A DNA stretch of 64,000 nucleotides from Thermosipho sp. (in: thermotogales) (GTDB lineage Bacteria; Thermotogota; Thermotogae; Thermotogales; Fervidobacteriaceae): assembly GCA_017656345.1 (NCBI GenBank), contig JACDNZ010000008.1:1-64000 (forward strand), given 5' to 3'. This document shows, in pieces, positions 27,695 through 36,942 of the stretch. How positions within the stretch are numbered: position 1 is the stretch's first letter; each line of letters starts with the position of its first letter. The position numbers and the translations under genes were made by a program. The notes under the pieces were generated by a model. That model worked only from the letters and a program-made list of their open reading frames with translations. It did not search any database and had not been told where the DNA came from.

Positions 27695-27712
27695 TTGTAT
27701 GAGGTGAAGATA

Positions 27713-29959
27713 ATGGTATATGAAATTGCTTTGTCGGGAATTAATGTGAATAAACCATTATTTTATTCATATGAACTTGATCTTGAGATTGGTGAAAGGG
27801 TTTATGTTAACTATAATGGGAAAAAGATAATTGCATATATTTTAGATAAAGGCGATTATACAAAAAAAGATGGCGATATTATAGGTAGAGTTGATGGTAG
27901 AAGTTTTGTTGCTGACTGGTATGTTAGAGTCATAAAAGAAGTGAGTAAAGAATACAATATACCTGCTGGAAGGTTGCTGGATTTGTCTTTTCCAAAAGGC
28001 ATTGATGAGTATTTTGTGAATAAGATAAAATCATTAAGTCCTTTATATCCTATCGAAGAATTAACAGTAAAGGAATTTGTTAAAAAATATGGAGAAAATA
28101 AATTAAAAGAATTCCTAAAAAATGGCTTAATAAAGATTGAAAAAGATTTAATGGTAAGAAAACCAAGGCCTCAGAGGGATATGTATGTGTATCTTGAAGC
28201 TGATATAAGAGAAATTTCAGAAAAAAGATTAACACAAAAACAAAAAAAGGTTCTAAATTATCTTCTTTCAAGAGGAACGGCGACTTATCGTGAGTTGAAA
28301 AGTATATTAGGTATTTCCAAGGATACTCTTTTACAACTTGAAAGAAAGAAAATTGTGAAACTATATGAAAAACCAGTAGAGTATGAAAACAGGAGAGTTG
28401 AACTTACAGAAAATCAAAGAAATATAGTTGAGGATATAAAAAGAAACAAAGGGAAACATTTGTTAATGGGAGTCACAGGAAGTGGGAAAACAGAAGTTTA
28501 TCTTTCGGTCATGGAACATTTTTTAAAAATTGGAAGAACGTTGTATCTTGTTCCAGAGACGTCTTTAATTGAGCAAACTTATTCCAGAATAAAATCAAGA
28601 TTTCCAGAACTTAACATAGGCATTTATCATAGTTATCTAACTAAGTCAAAAAAGATAGATATCTGGTTAAAAAGTGTAACAGGGGAAATAGATGTATTAA
28701 TTGGAACAAGAAGTGCTGTTTTTGTCCCTTTAAAAAATCTTAATCTTGTAATAGTTGATGAGGAGCACGATGATAGTTACTATCAGGACACTCCTCCTAT
28801 ATACGATGCTATTTCCATAGTCGAAAGATTTCCAAAGACAGTTATTTTCGGTAGTGCTACTCCACGTTTAGAGCATTATCAGGCTGCGAAAGAGGGAAGG
28901 TTCCACTTTCATATTCTACCTGAAAGGTTTGGAACAGTTTTACCTGATGTTGATATCATTGATTTAAACAAGGAGGAAAAATTAACGCCACATCTTTCCA
29001 GAAAGGTAATTGAAGAGATTAAATCAGAGCTTGATAAAGGTAATAGCGTCATAACTTTTGTAAGACGAAAAGGTTTTTCACTTTTAATGTGTCAGAGATG
29101 TGGGTATTTTGTAAAATGTCCGCATTGTGATGTTGCCTTGACATATCATAAAGAAGAAGGGAAATTAAAATGTCATATTTGTGGTTACACTCAAAGTGTT
29201 ATAAATGTCTGCCCTTCTTGTGGTTCTGTAATGCTACTTGAAAAAGGTGCAGGGACAGAAAGGATGGAAAAAGAGTTAACAGCCCTTTTTCCAGGTAGAA
29301 TCATTACCCGGGCTGATACGGAGATAATCAAAAAGCCAAACTTATTTAATGATGTCATTAAGGACCTTTTAAATGGAAAAATTGATATATTAGTTGGAAC
29401 AAAGATGATTACAAAAGGATTGGATGTTCCAAGTATTTCACTGATTGTTGTTACTGATATTGATGCAATTTATAAGTTACCGGATTATAATTCTGAGATA
29501 AAAGCTTTTCAATTGCTTGTTCAGGTAGTGGGGAGATCAGGGCGAAGGAGTAAAGGAAAGGCTTTAATACAAACGTATAATCCAGAAAGTGAAGTATTAA
29601 AATACGCAATCGAACAAAATGTTGTTAAATTTTATGAAAATGAGCTTAATAAAAGGAAGAATCTAAATTATCCACCTTTTTCTAACGTTGTTCAGGTAAT
29701 TACATATTCATCCGATAAAGAATTTGGTTATGTTTCCATTAGTAAGATTGTGGATGAACTTAAAAAGGTTATAGAAGATGAGATTATTGGACCTACTGAA
29801 TATATAATTCCAAGAATAAGAGGTAATTATCTGCATCACTTTATAGTAAAGACAAAGAATGTAAAAGAAATAAATGAAAAGCTAAATAAAGTGTTGACCA
29901 ATTATCCAACAAAAACCATTGTCAGGATAAATCCTCCTTCGCTTCTGACTTATGCTTGA
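27713..29959 (+). CDS. priA: Primosomal replication-restart helicase PriA
   Basis: A 3'-5' DNA helicase that reloads the replisome at stalled forks. The 748-residue protein has an N-terminal DNA-binding domain, Walker A GVTGSGKTE (about 253-261), DEEH (349-352), a zinc region with eight cysteines (CQRC, CPHC, CHIC, CPSC) and the C-terminal helicase motif QVVGRSGRRSKGKALIQT. ATG at 27713 is spaced from GAGGTGA; an earlier in-frame ATG at 27695 has no SD. It is convergent with tex. Confidence 0.96.
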   Translation: MVYEIALSGINVNKPLFYSYELDLEIGERVYVNYNGKKIIAYILDKGDYTKKDGDIIGRVDGRSFVADWYVRVIKEVSKEYNIPAGRLLDLSFPKGIDEYFVNKIKSLSPLYPIEELTVKEFVKKYGENKLKEFLKNGLIKIEKDLMVRKPRPQRDMYVYLEADIREISEKRLTQKQKKVLNYLLSRGTATYRELKSILGISKDTLLQLERKKIVKLYEKPVEYENRRVELTENQRNIVEDIKRNKGKHLLMGVTGSGKTEVYLSVMEHFLKIGRTLYLVPETSLIEQTYSRIKSRFPELNIGIYHSYLTKSKKIDIWLKSVTGEIDVLIGTRSAVFVPLKNLNLVIVDEEHDDSYYQDTPPIYDAISIVERFPKTVIFGSATPRLEHYQAAKEGRFHFHILPERFGTVLPDVDIIDLNKEEKLTPHLSRKVIEEIKSELDKGNSVITFVRRKGFSLLMCQRCGYFVKCPHCDVALTYHKEEGKLKCHICGYTQSVINVCPSCGSVMLLEKGAGTERMEKELTALFPGRIITRADTEIIKKPNLFNDVIKDLLNGKIDILVGTKMITKGLDVPSISLIVVTDIDAIYKLPDYNSEIKAFQLLVQVVGRSGRRSKGKALIQTYNPESEVLKYAIEQNVVKFYENELNKRKNLNYPPFSNVVQVITYSSDKEFGYVSISKIVDELKKVIEDEIIGPTEYIIPRIRGNYLHHFIVKTKNVKEINEKLNKVLTNYPTKTIVRINPPSLLTYA

Positions 29960-29977
29960 TGACCGTGAAATTTGGCA

Positions 29978-32098
29978 TCAATTAATCATTTTTAAACTGA
30001 TATGTTTTAAATCTTTATCTATATCTATTATTTCAACATCAACAATTTGATTGATATGAATTTCACCATTTAGTTTGCTTTTATGTATTAGCCCACTTTC
30101 TTTGATACCAATGTCTACAAAAGCTCCAAAATCTGTGATGTTGGTTACTGTTCCTTGAAGTCTCATACCAACTTTTAAATCTTCAAATGTTAGTATGTCA
30201 TCGTATAAAAGTGGTTGAGGCAGCTCATCCCGAGGATCTCTCCCGGGTTTTATTAAATCCAGAATAATATCCTTTAATGTGTAAATTCCTATATCTAATT
30301 CTTTTGAGAGTTCTGTAAGTTTTTTTTCATCACTAAGAATTTTTTCCATAGTATTTTTAATTTGGTTTTCCTTTTCTTTTATATTAAATACATTAAATCC
30401 GTATATTGACAGTAATTTTCTTGCTGTTTCGTAGTTTTCTGGGTGGATTCCCGTCATTTCTAAGGGGTTTGCTCCATCAAATATACGTAAAAAACCTGCG
30501 CATTGTTGATATATTTTTTCGCCAAGGCCTTTAATTTTTAAAAGTTCTTTTCTTTCTATAAATTTCCCATGCGTTTCTCTGTACTCAACAATTTTTTTTG
30601 ATAGTTTCGAAGTAATTCCTGAAACATATTCAAGTAGTTTGGGGGATGCAGTGTTTAAATTAACTCCAACATGATTAACGACATCTTCTACTACGTTATC
30701 CAGTTTTTCTTTTAAAAGTTTTTGATTTACATCATGCTGGTATTGGCCAACTCCAAGTGATTTTGGGTCTATTTTGACAAATTCTGCAAGTGGATCTAAG
30801 ACTCTCCTGCCAATACTTATTGCACCCCTGATTGTGACATCAAGATTAGGAAATTCTTCCTTTGCAAGCTTAGATGCAGAATAAACTGATGCACCTGCTT
30901 CATTTACAAATAGATATTTAATATTAAGATTATGATTTTTAATAAGTTGGGCTATAAATTGCTGTGTTTCTCTTGAAGCTGTTCCGTTGCCGATGGCAAT
31001 TAGATTTAAATCATATTTCTTGATGAGTTCTAAAACAATTTTTTCTGAATTTTCAAAGTCATTGTGGGGTGGTACAGGATAAATTGTTTTATGTTCCAGA
31101 AATTTTCCATTTTCATCAATTACGACTACCTTACAACCTGTTCTATAACCAGGATCAATTGCTAGAATTCGTTTTCCTTTTATTGGAGGGGTTAAAAGAA
31201 GCTCTTTTAAATTTTTTGAAAATATTTCGATAGCTCTTTTTTCAGCCTTTTCTTTTAATATTTTCCTCACTTCATTTTCAATAGATGGATAAAGCATATT
31301 GTTCCAACCGTATTCAAGACCTTTTAGAATTAGTTTGTTATTTTCTTTCCAATTGGTAAGGTAGTTATTGAATAAATCATTTTTAAATTTTTCATCCAAT
31401 TTGATATTTACTTTCAAGACCCCCTCGTTTTCCCCACGAAAAATGGAAAGAATTCTATATTCTGGGATTTTGTTCAATTTCTGTGTAAAATCAGTGAAAA
31501 TTTCGTATTTTGTTTTTGTATTTTCGAACTCTTTTTTCTTATACGTTTTTATATATCCGAATTTCAAAATGTAGTCTAGAAGTTTAGTCCTGATTTTTGC
31601 GTCATGGGCGAACCATTGCCCAATTATATGCGATACTCCTTCTTCAATTTTTTCGATAGAATCAAATTTCTCATTTAGAAATTTTTTTGCTTCAAGATTA
31701 AAATCTATTTTTTTAAATAATAAAAGCTTGGCGAGCGGTTCTAACCCATTTTCTATAGCGATATCTGCTTTGGTCTTTTTTCTCTTTTTGAATGGAAGAT
31801 ATATATTTTCAAGCTCGGATAATTTTGTGCAATTTAGAATCTTGTTCTTCAATTCCTCAGTCAGTTTTCCCTGACTATCTATTGATTTTAGAACTGTTTG
31901 TTTGTAATTTTCAAGTTTTTGGTAATAGTTAAATCTATCTTTTATTTCTCTAATTTGTTCTTCATTTAAATTTCCTGTTGCTTCTTTTCTATATCTACTA
32001 ATAAATGGTACTGTATTATTTTCAAGAAGCTCCAGAGTATTTTTAACCTGCCAATACTTAATGTTTAGTTCTTTTGATACTAAATTTATAATATCCAT
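29978..32098 (-). CDS. tex: Tex-family transcription accessory / RNA-binding protein
   Basis: A 706-residue Tex protein: N-terminal helical domain (SRYRKEATGNLNEEQI near 34-49), a YqgF-like RNase H fold (RILAIDPGYRTGCK about 314-327), helix-hairpin-helix segments (about 480-560) and a C-terminal S1 domain (about 640-706, with VGMRLQGTVTNITDFGAFVD). It binds nucleic acid and affects transcription and toxin expression in pathogens; the exact role is unknown. The ATG follows GGGAGGT. An extended -10 lies at 32126-32118. Confidence 0.95.
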   Translation of the reverse strand: MDIINLVSKELNIKYWQVKNTLELLENNTVPFISRYRKEATGNLNEEQIREIKDRFNYYQKLENYKQTVLKSIDSQGKLTEELKNKILNCTKLSELENIYLPFKKRKKTKADIAIENGLEPLAKLLLFKKIDFNLEAKKFLNEKFDSIEKIEEGVSHIIGQWFAHDAKIRTKLLDYILKFGYIKTYKKKEFENTKTKYEIFTDFTQKLNKIPEYRILSIFRGENEGVLKVNIKLDEKFKNDLFNNYLTNWKENNKLILKGLEYGWNNMLYPSIENEVRKILKEKAEKRAIEIFSKNLKELLLTPPIKGKRILAIDPGYRTGCKVVVIDENGKFLEHKTIYPVPPHNDFENSEKIVLELIKKYDLNLIAIGNGTASRETQQFIAQLIKNHNLNIKYLFVNEAGASVYSASKLAKEEFPNLDVTIRGAISIGRRVLDPLAEFVKIDPKSLGVGQYQHDVNQKLLKEKLDNVVEDVVNHVGVNLNTASPKLLEYVSGITSKLSKKIVEYRETHGKFIERKELLKIKGLGEKIYQQCAGFLRIFDGANPLEMTGIHPENYETARKLLSIYGFNVFNIKEKENQIKNTMEKILSDEKKLTELSKELDIGIYTLKDIILDLIKPGRDPRDELPQPLLYDDILTFEDLKVGMRLQGTVTNITDFGAFVDIGIKESGLIHKSKLNGEIHINQIVDVEIIDIDKDLKHISLKMIN

Positions 32099-32117
32099 TT
32101 TTTCTACCTCCCAGTCA

Positions 32118-32126
32118 ATTATATCA
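32118..32126 (-). promoter_or_regulatory. Extended -10 promoter of tex
   Basis: Read on the minus strand: TGATATAAT, about 20 nt before the ATG at 32098, without a clear -35. Confidence 0.45.
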
Positions 32127-32274
32127 AAAACAAAACTTTCAATATTACTGATTAATTTAAATTTAAAGTATTTAATATAAATAAATTTGTTTATATGAGT
32201 TTTTATGCAATTTTAATAGTTGAAGTTGAAAAATGTATAATTAATTGAAAACACAAAAAAAAGGGGGGATGTTT

Positions 32275-32589
32275 TTGTCCAGAAGGGTTGTTGCTCATCC
32301 TATACTTGGAGATCTAATAGAAGAAGAAGTAATAGAATTTGAATTTGAAGGATTGAAACTAAAAGCTTTGAAAAGTGATACTATTGCCAGTGCTTTGATT
32401 AGTAATGGAATTGATATCTTTGGATTTTCTGAAAGTGGAAAACCAAAAGGTTTTTTCTGTGCAATAGGTAAATGTTCTTCGTGCCTTGTAGTTGTAGATG
32501 GTGTTCCAAACGTAAGAGCATGTATTACACCTGTAAGAGATGGGATGAGGGTTGAGAGACAAAAAGGAAAGGGGAAACCTGTATGGTAA
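32275..32589 (+). CDS. 2Fe-2S ferredoxin-like subunit of a dye-linked dehydrogenase
   Basis: A 104-residue protein with the plant-type 2Fe-2S pattern C-x4-C-x2-C (CAIGKCSSC) and a later Cys (NVRAC). It resembles the small subunits of HcnABC, octopine/nopaline oxidases and archaeal L-proline dehydrogenases. TTG at 32275 lies six nt after GGGGGG; an in-frame ATG at 32269 abuts that SD and is unlikely. The next subunit gene overlaps its end. Electron carrier within the complex is the likely role. Confidence 0.85.
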   Translation: MSRRVVAHPILGDLIEEEVIEFEFEGLKLKALKSDTIASALISNGIDIFGFSESGKPKGFFCAIGKCSSCLVVVDGVPNVRACITPVRDGMRVERQKGKGKPVW

Positions 32590-34391
32590 AAAAGGTGCAG
32601 GCATTAGTTATTGGTGCGGGTCCAGCAGGTTTATGTGGTTCAATTGCGATTGCAGAGAACGGTGTAGAAGTATTGGTTGTAGATGAGGGATTAGTACCGG
32701 GGGGACAACTTCCAAAGCAAACTCACAAGTTTTTTGGTCATGAAGGTTTCTTTGCTTCAGTGAGAGGGTTCGAAATAGGTGAAAAATTATATAATGATGC
32801 AGTAAATCTTGGTGTTAAATTTTTAATGAAAACAACGGTAAGTGGTATATATGAGGATGTTATTGTTTTATATGATAGAGAAAATGAAAGGATATATGAG
32901 ATAAATGCTGATTATGTATTAATTGCAACGGGTGCTTCTGAAAGGTTCATTTCCTTCAAGAAAAATTATCTTCCAGGTGTGTATGGTGCGGGAGCAGTTC
33001 AAACTCTTATGAATCAATACAGGGTTTTACCCGGTAATGATTTTCTAATTGTTGGTGCTGGAAATATAGGGCTTATAGTTGCATATCAACTTCTTCAAGC
33101 AGGTGCTAATGTAAAAGCTATTGTTGAAGCCTCAAATAAAGTTGGTGGGTATCTTGTTCATGCAAATAAAGTAAAAAGAATGGGAGTTCCAATACTTTTG
33201 AGACATACTATTGTGGAAGCAATTGGTGAAGAAAGAGTAAGAGGAGCGGTAATAAGTGAAGTTGATGACAGTTTTAATCCTATAAAAGGAACGGAGAAAG
33301 AACTTGCGGTAGATACAATTTGTTTGGCTGTAGGACTTCAGCCAAGTATTGAACTAGCAGCACAGGCTGGTGCGGAAATAAAATATATTCCTGAGCTTGG
33401 AGGATATGTACCAATTCGAGATGAAAATATGAAAACGACAGTAGATAATGTGTATATTGCTGGAGATCTTGCAAGTATTGAAGAAGCTTCAACAGCGATG
33501 ATAGAAGGATATATTGCGGGATATAACATTGCACAGAAGATTACGGGATTGGATTTGAGCGAAAATATCAGTAAAATGAAAAAAGAACTTGAAGAATTTA
33601 GAAGAGGACCATTTTCTGGTAAAGTAAGAAAAGGATTGAAAAAATTTGGAGTAGAGTTTCCTGAAGGTGGCTTTAGAACAGAACCCCAGAAAGATGAAGG
33701 GCCTGCCGGGAAATTAAGGGTAAAGATTGAGTGTCCACAAAATATTCCCTGTAATCCATGTGAAACTTCCTGTCCCACTGGTGCAATCGATGTTGGTGGA
33801 AATATTAATGGGTTACCTTACGTTGATTATGATAAGTGTATAGGTTGTGGTGTTTGTGTAATGAAGTGTCCTGGTCTTGCGATATTCCTGGTACAGGAAC
33901 TTTCAGATTATTCAATAGTTGGTATACCATATGAATTTGAATTGCCCGAAAAAGGAGAAAAGGTGTTGCTTTTAGATAGGAATGGTGAAATTGTTGGTGA
34001 AGGAGAAATTGAAAAGATTGTGAGAAATAGTAAGGGAAAAACACATATTGTATATTTAAAAGTGCCAAAAGGGCTAGAAGATAATGTTAGACATTTTGTT
34101 AGACATGAAGAAAAAGAAGAAGAGATTGTTTGTAGATGTGAAGAAATTACTAGAAGTGAGATTGAGAAGGCTATAGAAGAAGGTTATACGGATTTTGAAG
34201 AATTGAGGAGATATTTAAGAATATCTATGGGGCCTTGTGGAGGAAGAGTGTGTAGATTACAAACTTTATCGATTATTTCATTAAAAACGGGTATTCCCAT
34301 TTCTGAACTTGAGTCAGGAAGGTTTAGACCACCTAGTATTCCAATTCCTTTTAAAGCAATACTAAAGGGAGATGAAAAAGATGAAATATAA
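32583..34391 (+). CDS. FAD/Fe-S NAD(P)H oxidoreductase subunit of a dye-linked dehydrogenase
   Basis: A 602-residue multidomain protein. An FAD site (GAGPAGLCGS, 11-20) and a second Rossmann motif (GAGNIGL, about 157-163) form a pyridine nucleotide-disulfide reductase fold up to about residue 320. Two 4Fe-4S clusters follow (CPQNIPCNPCETSCPTG; CIGCGVCVMKCPG, about 382-430). A BFD-like 2Fe-2S domain ends it (CRCEEITRSE and GPCGGRVC). The combination equals the alpha subunit of heteromeric amino-acid dehydrogenases, with an added ferredoxin module. It overlaps both neighbours. Confidence 0.9.
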   Translation: MVKKVQALVIGAGPAGLCGSIAIAENGVEVLVVDEGLVPGGQLPKQTHKFFGHEGFFASVRGFEIGEKLYNDAVNLGVKFLMKTTVSGIYEDVIVLYDRENERIYEINADYVLIATGASERFISFKKNYLPGVYGAGAVQTLMNQYRVLPGNDFLIVGAGNIGLIVAYQLLQAGANVKAIVEASNKVGGYLVHANKVKRMGVPILLRHTIVEAIGEERVRGAVISEVDDSFNPIKGTEKELAVDTICLAVGLQPSIELAAQAGAEIKYIPELGGYVPIRDENMKTTVDNVYIAGDLASIEEASTAMIEGYIAGYNIAQKITGLDLSENISKMKKELEEFRRGPFSGKVRKGLKKFGVEFPEGGFRTEPQKDEGPAGKLRVKIECPQNIPCNPCETSCPTGAIDVGGNINGLPYVDYDKCIGCGVCVMKCPGLAIFLVQELSDYSIVGIPYEFELPEKGEKVLLLDRNGEIVGEGEIEKIVRNSKGKTHIVYLKVPKGLEDNVRHFVRHEEKEEEIVCRCEEITRSEIEKAIEEGYTDFEELRRYLRISMGPCGGRVCRLQTLSIISLKTGIPISELESGRFRPPSIPIPFKAILKGDEKDEI

Positions 34392-35517
34392 AGTTTGTAT
34401 AATTGGCGGAGGAATAATTGGAACAGCTATAGCATATTTTTTAGGAAAATTAGGGGAGAATTCGGTAGCGATTTTTGAAAAAAGATATCTTTCGTCAGGA
34501 GCTACTGGACGATGCGGTGGAGGAATAAGGCAACAGTGGAGTACTAAATCCAACGTGAGACTTGCAATGCGAAGTGTAGAATTTTTTAAGAAATTTAAAG
34601 AAGAAGTAGGTATGGATATTGAATACAGGCAAGGAGGATATTTATTATTATCTTATTCAGAAGAGGAAGCAAGACAATTTGAGAAAAATGTTGAGATGCA
34701 AAGAGAAGAAGGATTGGATGTTGAAATTCTGAGTCCTAGGATGGTTTCTAAAAGATATCCTTATATTAATACCGATGGGCTTATACTTGCAACTTTTTGC
34801 CCAACTGATGGGCATGCAAATCCGCATAAAGCAACATTTGGATATGCAAATGCAGCAAAGAAGATGGGAATTGATATATATACTCATACAGAAGTTAATG
34901 GAATTGAAGTGAAAAATGGAAAGATATGTGGAATACATACTTCGAAAGGATATTTCGAATGTGATATAGTTGTGAATGCTGCAGGAGCGTGGTCAAAAGA
35001 GGTAGGAATGATGGCGGGTGTTCAGCTTCCAACAGAAAGTTATAGACATCAAATTTTTGTAACGGAGCCTCTTGAATATTTTTTCCCATTTATGGCAATT
35101 AGTTTTTCAGGAAATTTTTACATGAGGCAGGCGTTACATGGTCAGTTTATAATGGGCCAGGGTGATAAAGATGAAAAACCCGGAATAAATGAAAATGTGA
35201 CCTTTAGATTTGAAAAAGAAATGGCAAGGAAAATGACAAAAATTTTCCCATTCCTTGAAAATGTAAGAATTTTAAGACATTGGTCAGGTGAATACAATAT
35301 GTCACCTGATGCACAGCCAATACTTGGAAAATCTGATAAGATAGATAATTTTTATTATGCAATTGGTTTTTCTGGCCATGGGTTCATGTTAGCTCCTGCA
35401 GTTGGTGAAGCAATAGCGGAACTTATAGTATTTGGAAAGACCATACATAGTGATATATCGTATCTTAATACAGAAAGATTTAAAAAAGGAATAGTTCAGG
35501 AGAAAAATGTGGTATAA
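34381..35517 (+). CDS. FAD-dependent amine/amino-acid oxidoreductase (DAO family), catalytic subunit
   Basis: A 378-residue DAO-fold protein with the FAD motif GGGIIGTAIAYFLG (9-22) and the block SSGATGRCGGGIRQQWS (about 40-56). It is close in pattern to sarcosine oxidase beta and L-proline dehydrogenase catalytic subunits. Substrate (proline, hydroxyproline, sarcosine or another amino acid) cannot be fixed. ATG at 34381 is nine nt after GGGAG; the earlier ATG at 34372 touches the SD. It is the third gene of the set and overlaps the second. The promoter of the next gene touches its 3' end. Confidence 0.88.
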   Translation: MKYKVCIIGGGIIGTAIAYFLGKLGENSVAIFEKRYLSSGATGRCGGGIRQQWSTKSNVRLAMRSVEFFKKFKEEVGMDIEYRQGGYLLLSYSEEEARQFEKNVEMQREEGLDVEILSPRMVSKRYPYINTDGLILATFCPTDGHANPHKATFGYANAAKKMGIDIYTHTEVNGIEVKNGKICGIHTSKGYFECDIVVNAAGAWSKEVGMMAGVQLPTESYRHQIFVTEPLEYFFPFMAISFSGNFYMRQALHGQFIMGQGDKDEKPGINENVTFRFEKEMARKMTKIFPFLENVRILRHWSGEYNMSPDAQPILGKSDKIDNFYYAIGFSGHGFMLAPAVGEAIAELIVFGKTIHSDISYLNTERFKKGIVQEKNVV

Positions 35518-35521
35518 AATA

Positions 35522-35530
35522 TGGTATAAT
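35522..35530 (+). promoter_or_regulatory. Extended -10 promoter of the binding-protein gene
   Basis: TGGTATAAT starts four bases after the dehydrogenase stop codon. A near-copy (TGGTATAAAA from 35510) precedes it and overlaps that stop codon, so there may be two tandem -10 elements. Confidence 0.55.
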
Positions 35531-35579
35531 ATAATGATTGCTTTAAGACATTTTCATCTCTTCAAAGGAGGGGAAAAGT

Positions 35580-36842
35580 ATGAAGAAACTTTTGGTCATA
35601 TTTTTGGCTTTAACTGTTGCAGTTTTTGCTTTTTCACAAACAAAGATAGTATTCTGGCATGCTATGGGTGGGGGTCATGGTAGAACGCTTGAGCAAATAG
35701 TTCAAAACTTCAACGATACCCATCCAGATATTCAAGTTGAAGCTGTTTATGTAGGGAATTACGGTGCTTTGAGTCAAAAATTGCTTGCTGGTGCACAAGC
35801 TGGTGAGCTTCCAACAATCTCTCAAGCATATTCAAACTGGACTGCAAAACTTATTCAAAGTGGCGTTGTACAACCTTTGAATGGATTTATAAGCGATCCC
35901 AAAATAGGTTTAACAAAGGAAGAATGGGAAGATGTCTTTGAACCACTTAGAAAGAATTGTATGTGGGGAGACACAGTATATGCGGTTCCATTTAATAAAA
36001 GTCTTTATGTTCTTTATTACAACGTAGATCTTTTCACATTGTATGGTTTGGATGTTCCAAAATCAATAAATGAACTTTTCTATGATGCCAAAGTTTTAAC
36101 TGAAGATGTTGATGGTGATGGACAAGTTGATCAATATGGATTTGGTTTCAGAACAACAGTAGATTTCTTTAATATCCTCTTAACATTAAGAGGAGGATCC
36201 ATTTTAAGATTCGAAAATGGAAGATGGGTATCAAATATCGATAGTCCAGAAACAAGAGAAGTCTTAACATTTGTAAAGAAAATGATAGATGATGGTATAG
36301 CATTCTATCAAGGTGGCTACATGGATGGTCCATTTGGACAACAAAAAATAGCAATGTTTATTGAAACTATTGCAAGTAAACCATATGTTAATAAGAGTTC
36401 AGCTGGTAAATTTACATGGGCCTGGGCACCAGTACCAGTTTGGAAAACAAGAAAAGTTCCATTTGCAGGAACAGACATAATTATGTTTGCAAATGCAACT
36501 GAAGAAGAAAAGAAAGCTGCATGGGAATTCATGAAATATCTCATTTCCCCAGAAGTAACCGCATTCTGGTCAATAAACACTGGATATATTCCTGTAAGGA
36601 AGAGTGCTCTTGAAACAAATATCTGGAAAGAATACTTAAAAACTGATCCTCTAGCAGAAGTTCCATTGTCACAAATTAATAATGCAGTATTTGATCCACA
36701 AATAGGTGTTTGGTACGAAATTAGAACAGTTGTTGGAAATATGTTCTCAGACTTTGTAAATGGAAAAGTTGATATGGAAACAGCAATTAAAACTGCAAAC
36801 GATCAGATTAATAAATATCTTGCGGAAGAATACGGAGAATAA
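35580..36842 (+). CDS. ABC transporter sugar-binding protein
   Basis: A 420-residue extracytoplasmic solute-binding protein (family 1). The signal peptide is clear: MKKL, a hydrophobic core, then FAFS (cut near residue 20). The mature start TKIVFWHAMGGGHGRTLEQI and the later FAGTDIIMFANATEEEKKAA are typical of UgpB/MalE-like proteins; the ligand may be glycerol-3-phosphate or an oligosaccharide. No permease or ATPase gene is adjacent: the gene has its own promoter and terminator. ATG follows AAAGGAGGGG. Confidence 0.93.
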   Translation: MKKLLVIFLALTVAVFAFSQTKIVFWHAMGGGHGRTLEQIVQNFNDTHPDIQVEAVYVGNYGALSQKLLAGAQAGELPTISQAYSNWTAKLIQSGVVQPLNGFISDPKIGLTKEEWEDVFEPLRKNCMWGDTVYAVPFNKSLYVLYYNVDLFTLYGLDVPKSINELFYDAKVLTEDVDGDGQVDQYGFGFRTTVDFFNILLTLRGGSILRFENGRWVSNIDSPETREVLTFVKKMIDDGIAFYQGGYMDGPFGQQKIAMFIETIASKPYVNKSSAGKFTWAWAPVPVWKTRKVPFAGTDIIMFANATEEEKKAAWEFMKYLISPEVTAFWSINTGYIPVRKSALETNIWKEYLKTDPLAEVPLSQINNAVFDPQIGVWYEIRTVVGNMFSDFVNGKVDMETAIKTANDQINKYLAEEYGE

Positions 36843-36861
36843 TTGTATATTTTAAAATATG

Positions 36862-36897
36862 GCCACCCCTTGGATTTGTCTAAGGGGTGGCTTTTTA
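36862..36897 (+). terminator. Terminator of the binding-protein gene
   Basis: A perfect 10-bp stem (36862-36871 with 36882-36891, GCCACCCCTT and AAGGGGTGGC), a 10-nt loop and a TTTTTA tail. Confidence 0.92.
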
Positions 36898-36942
36898 TTT
36901 GTATTGTTATATAATTATATTGAAGATTGTGTGAGGTGAGTT

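Noticed and set aside
27403-27702. Plus-strand frame opposite the FmdB-like gene
   Set aside because: It is antisense to a zinc-ribbon gene with a good SD and runs into the priA promoter; no SD of its own.
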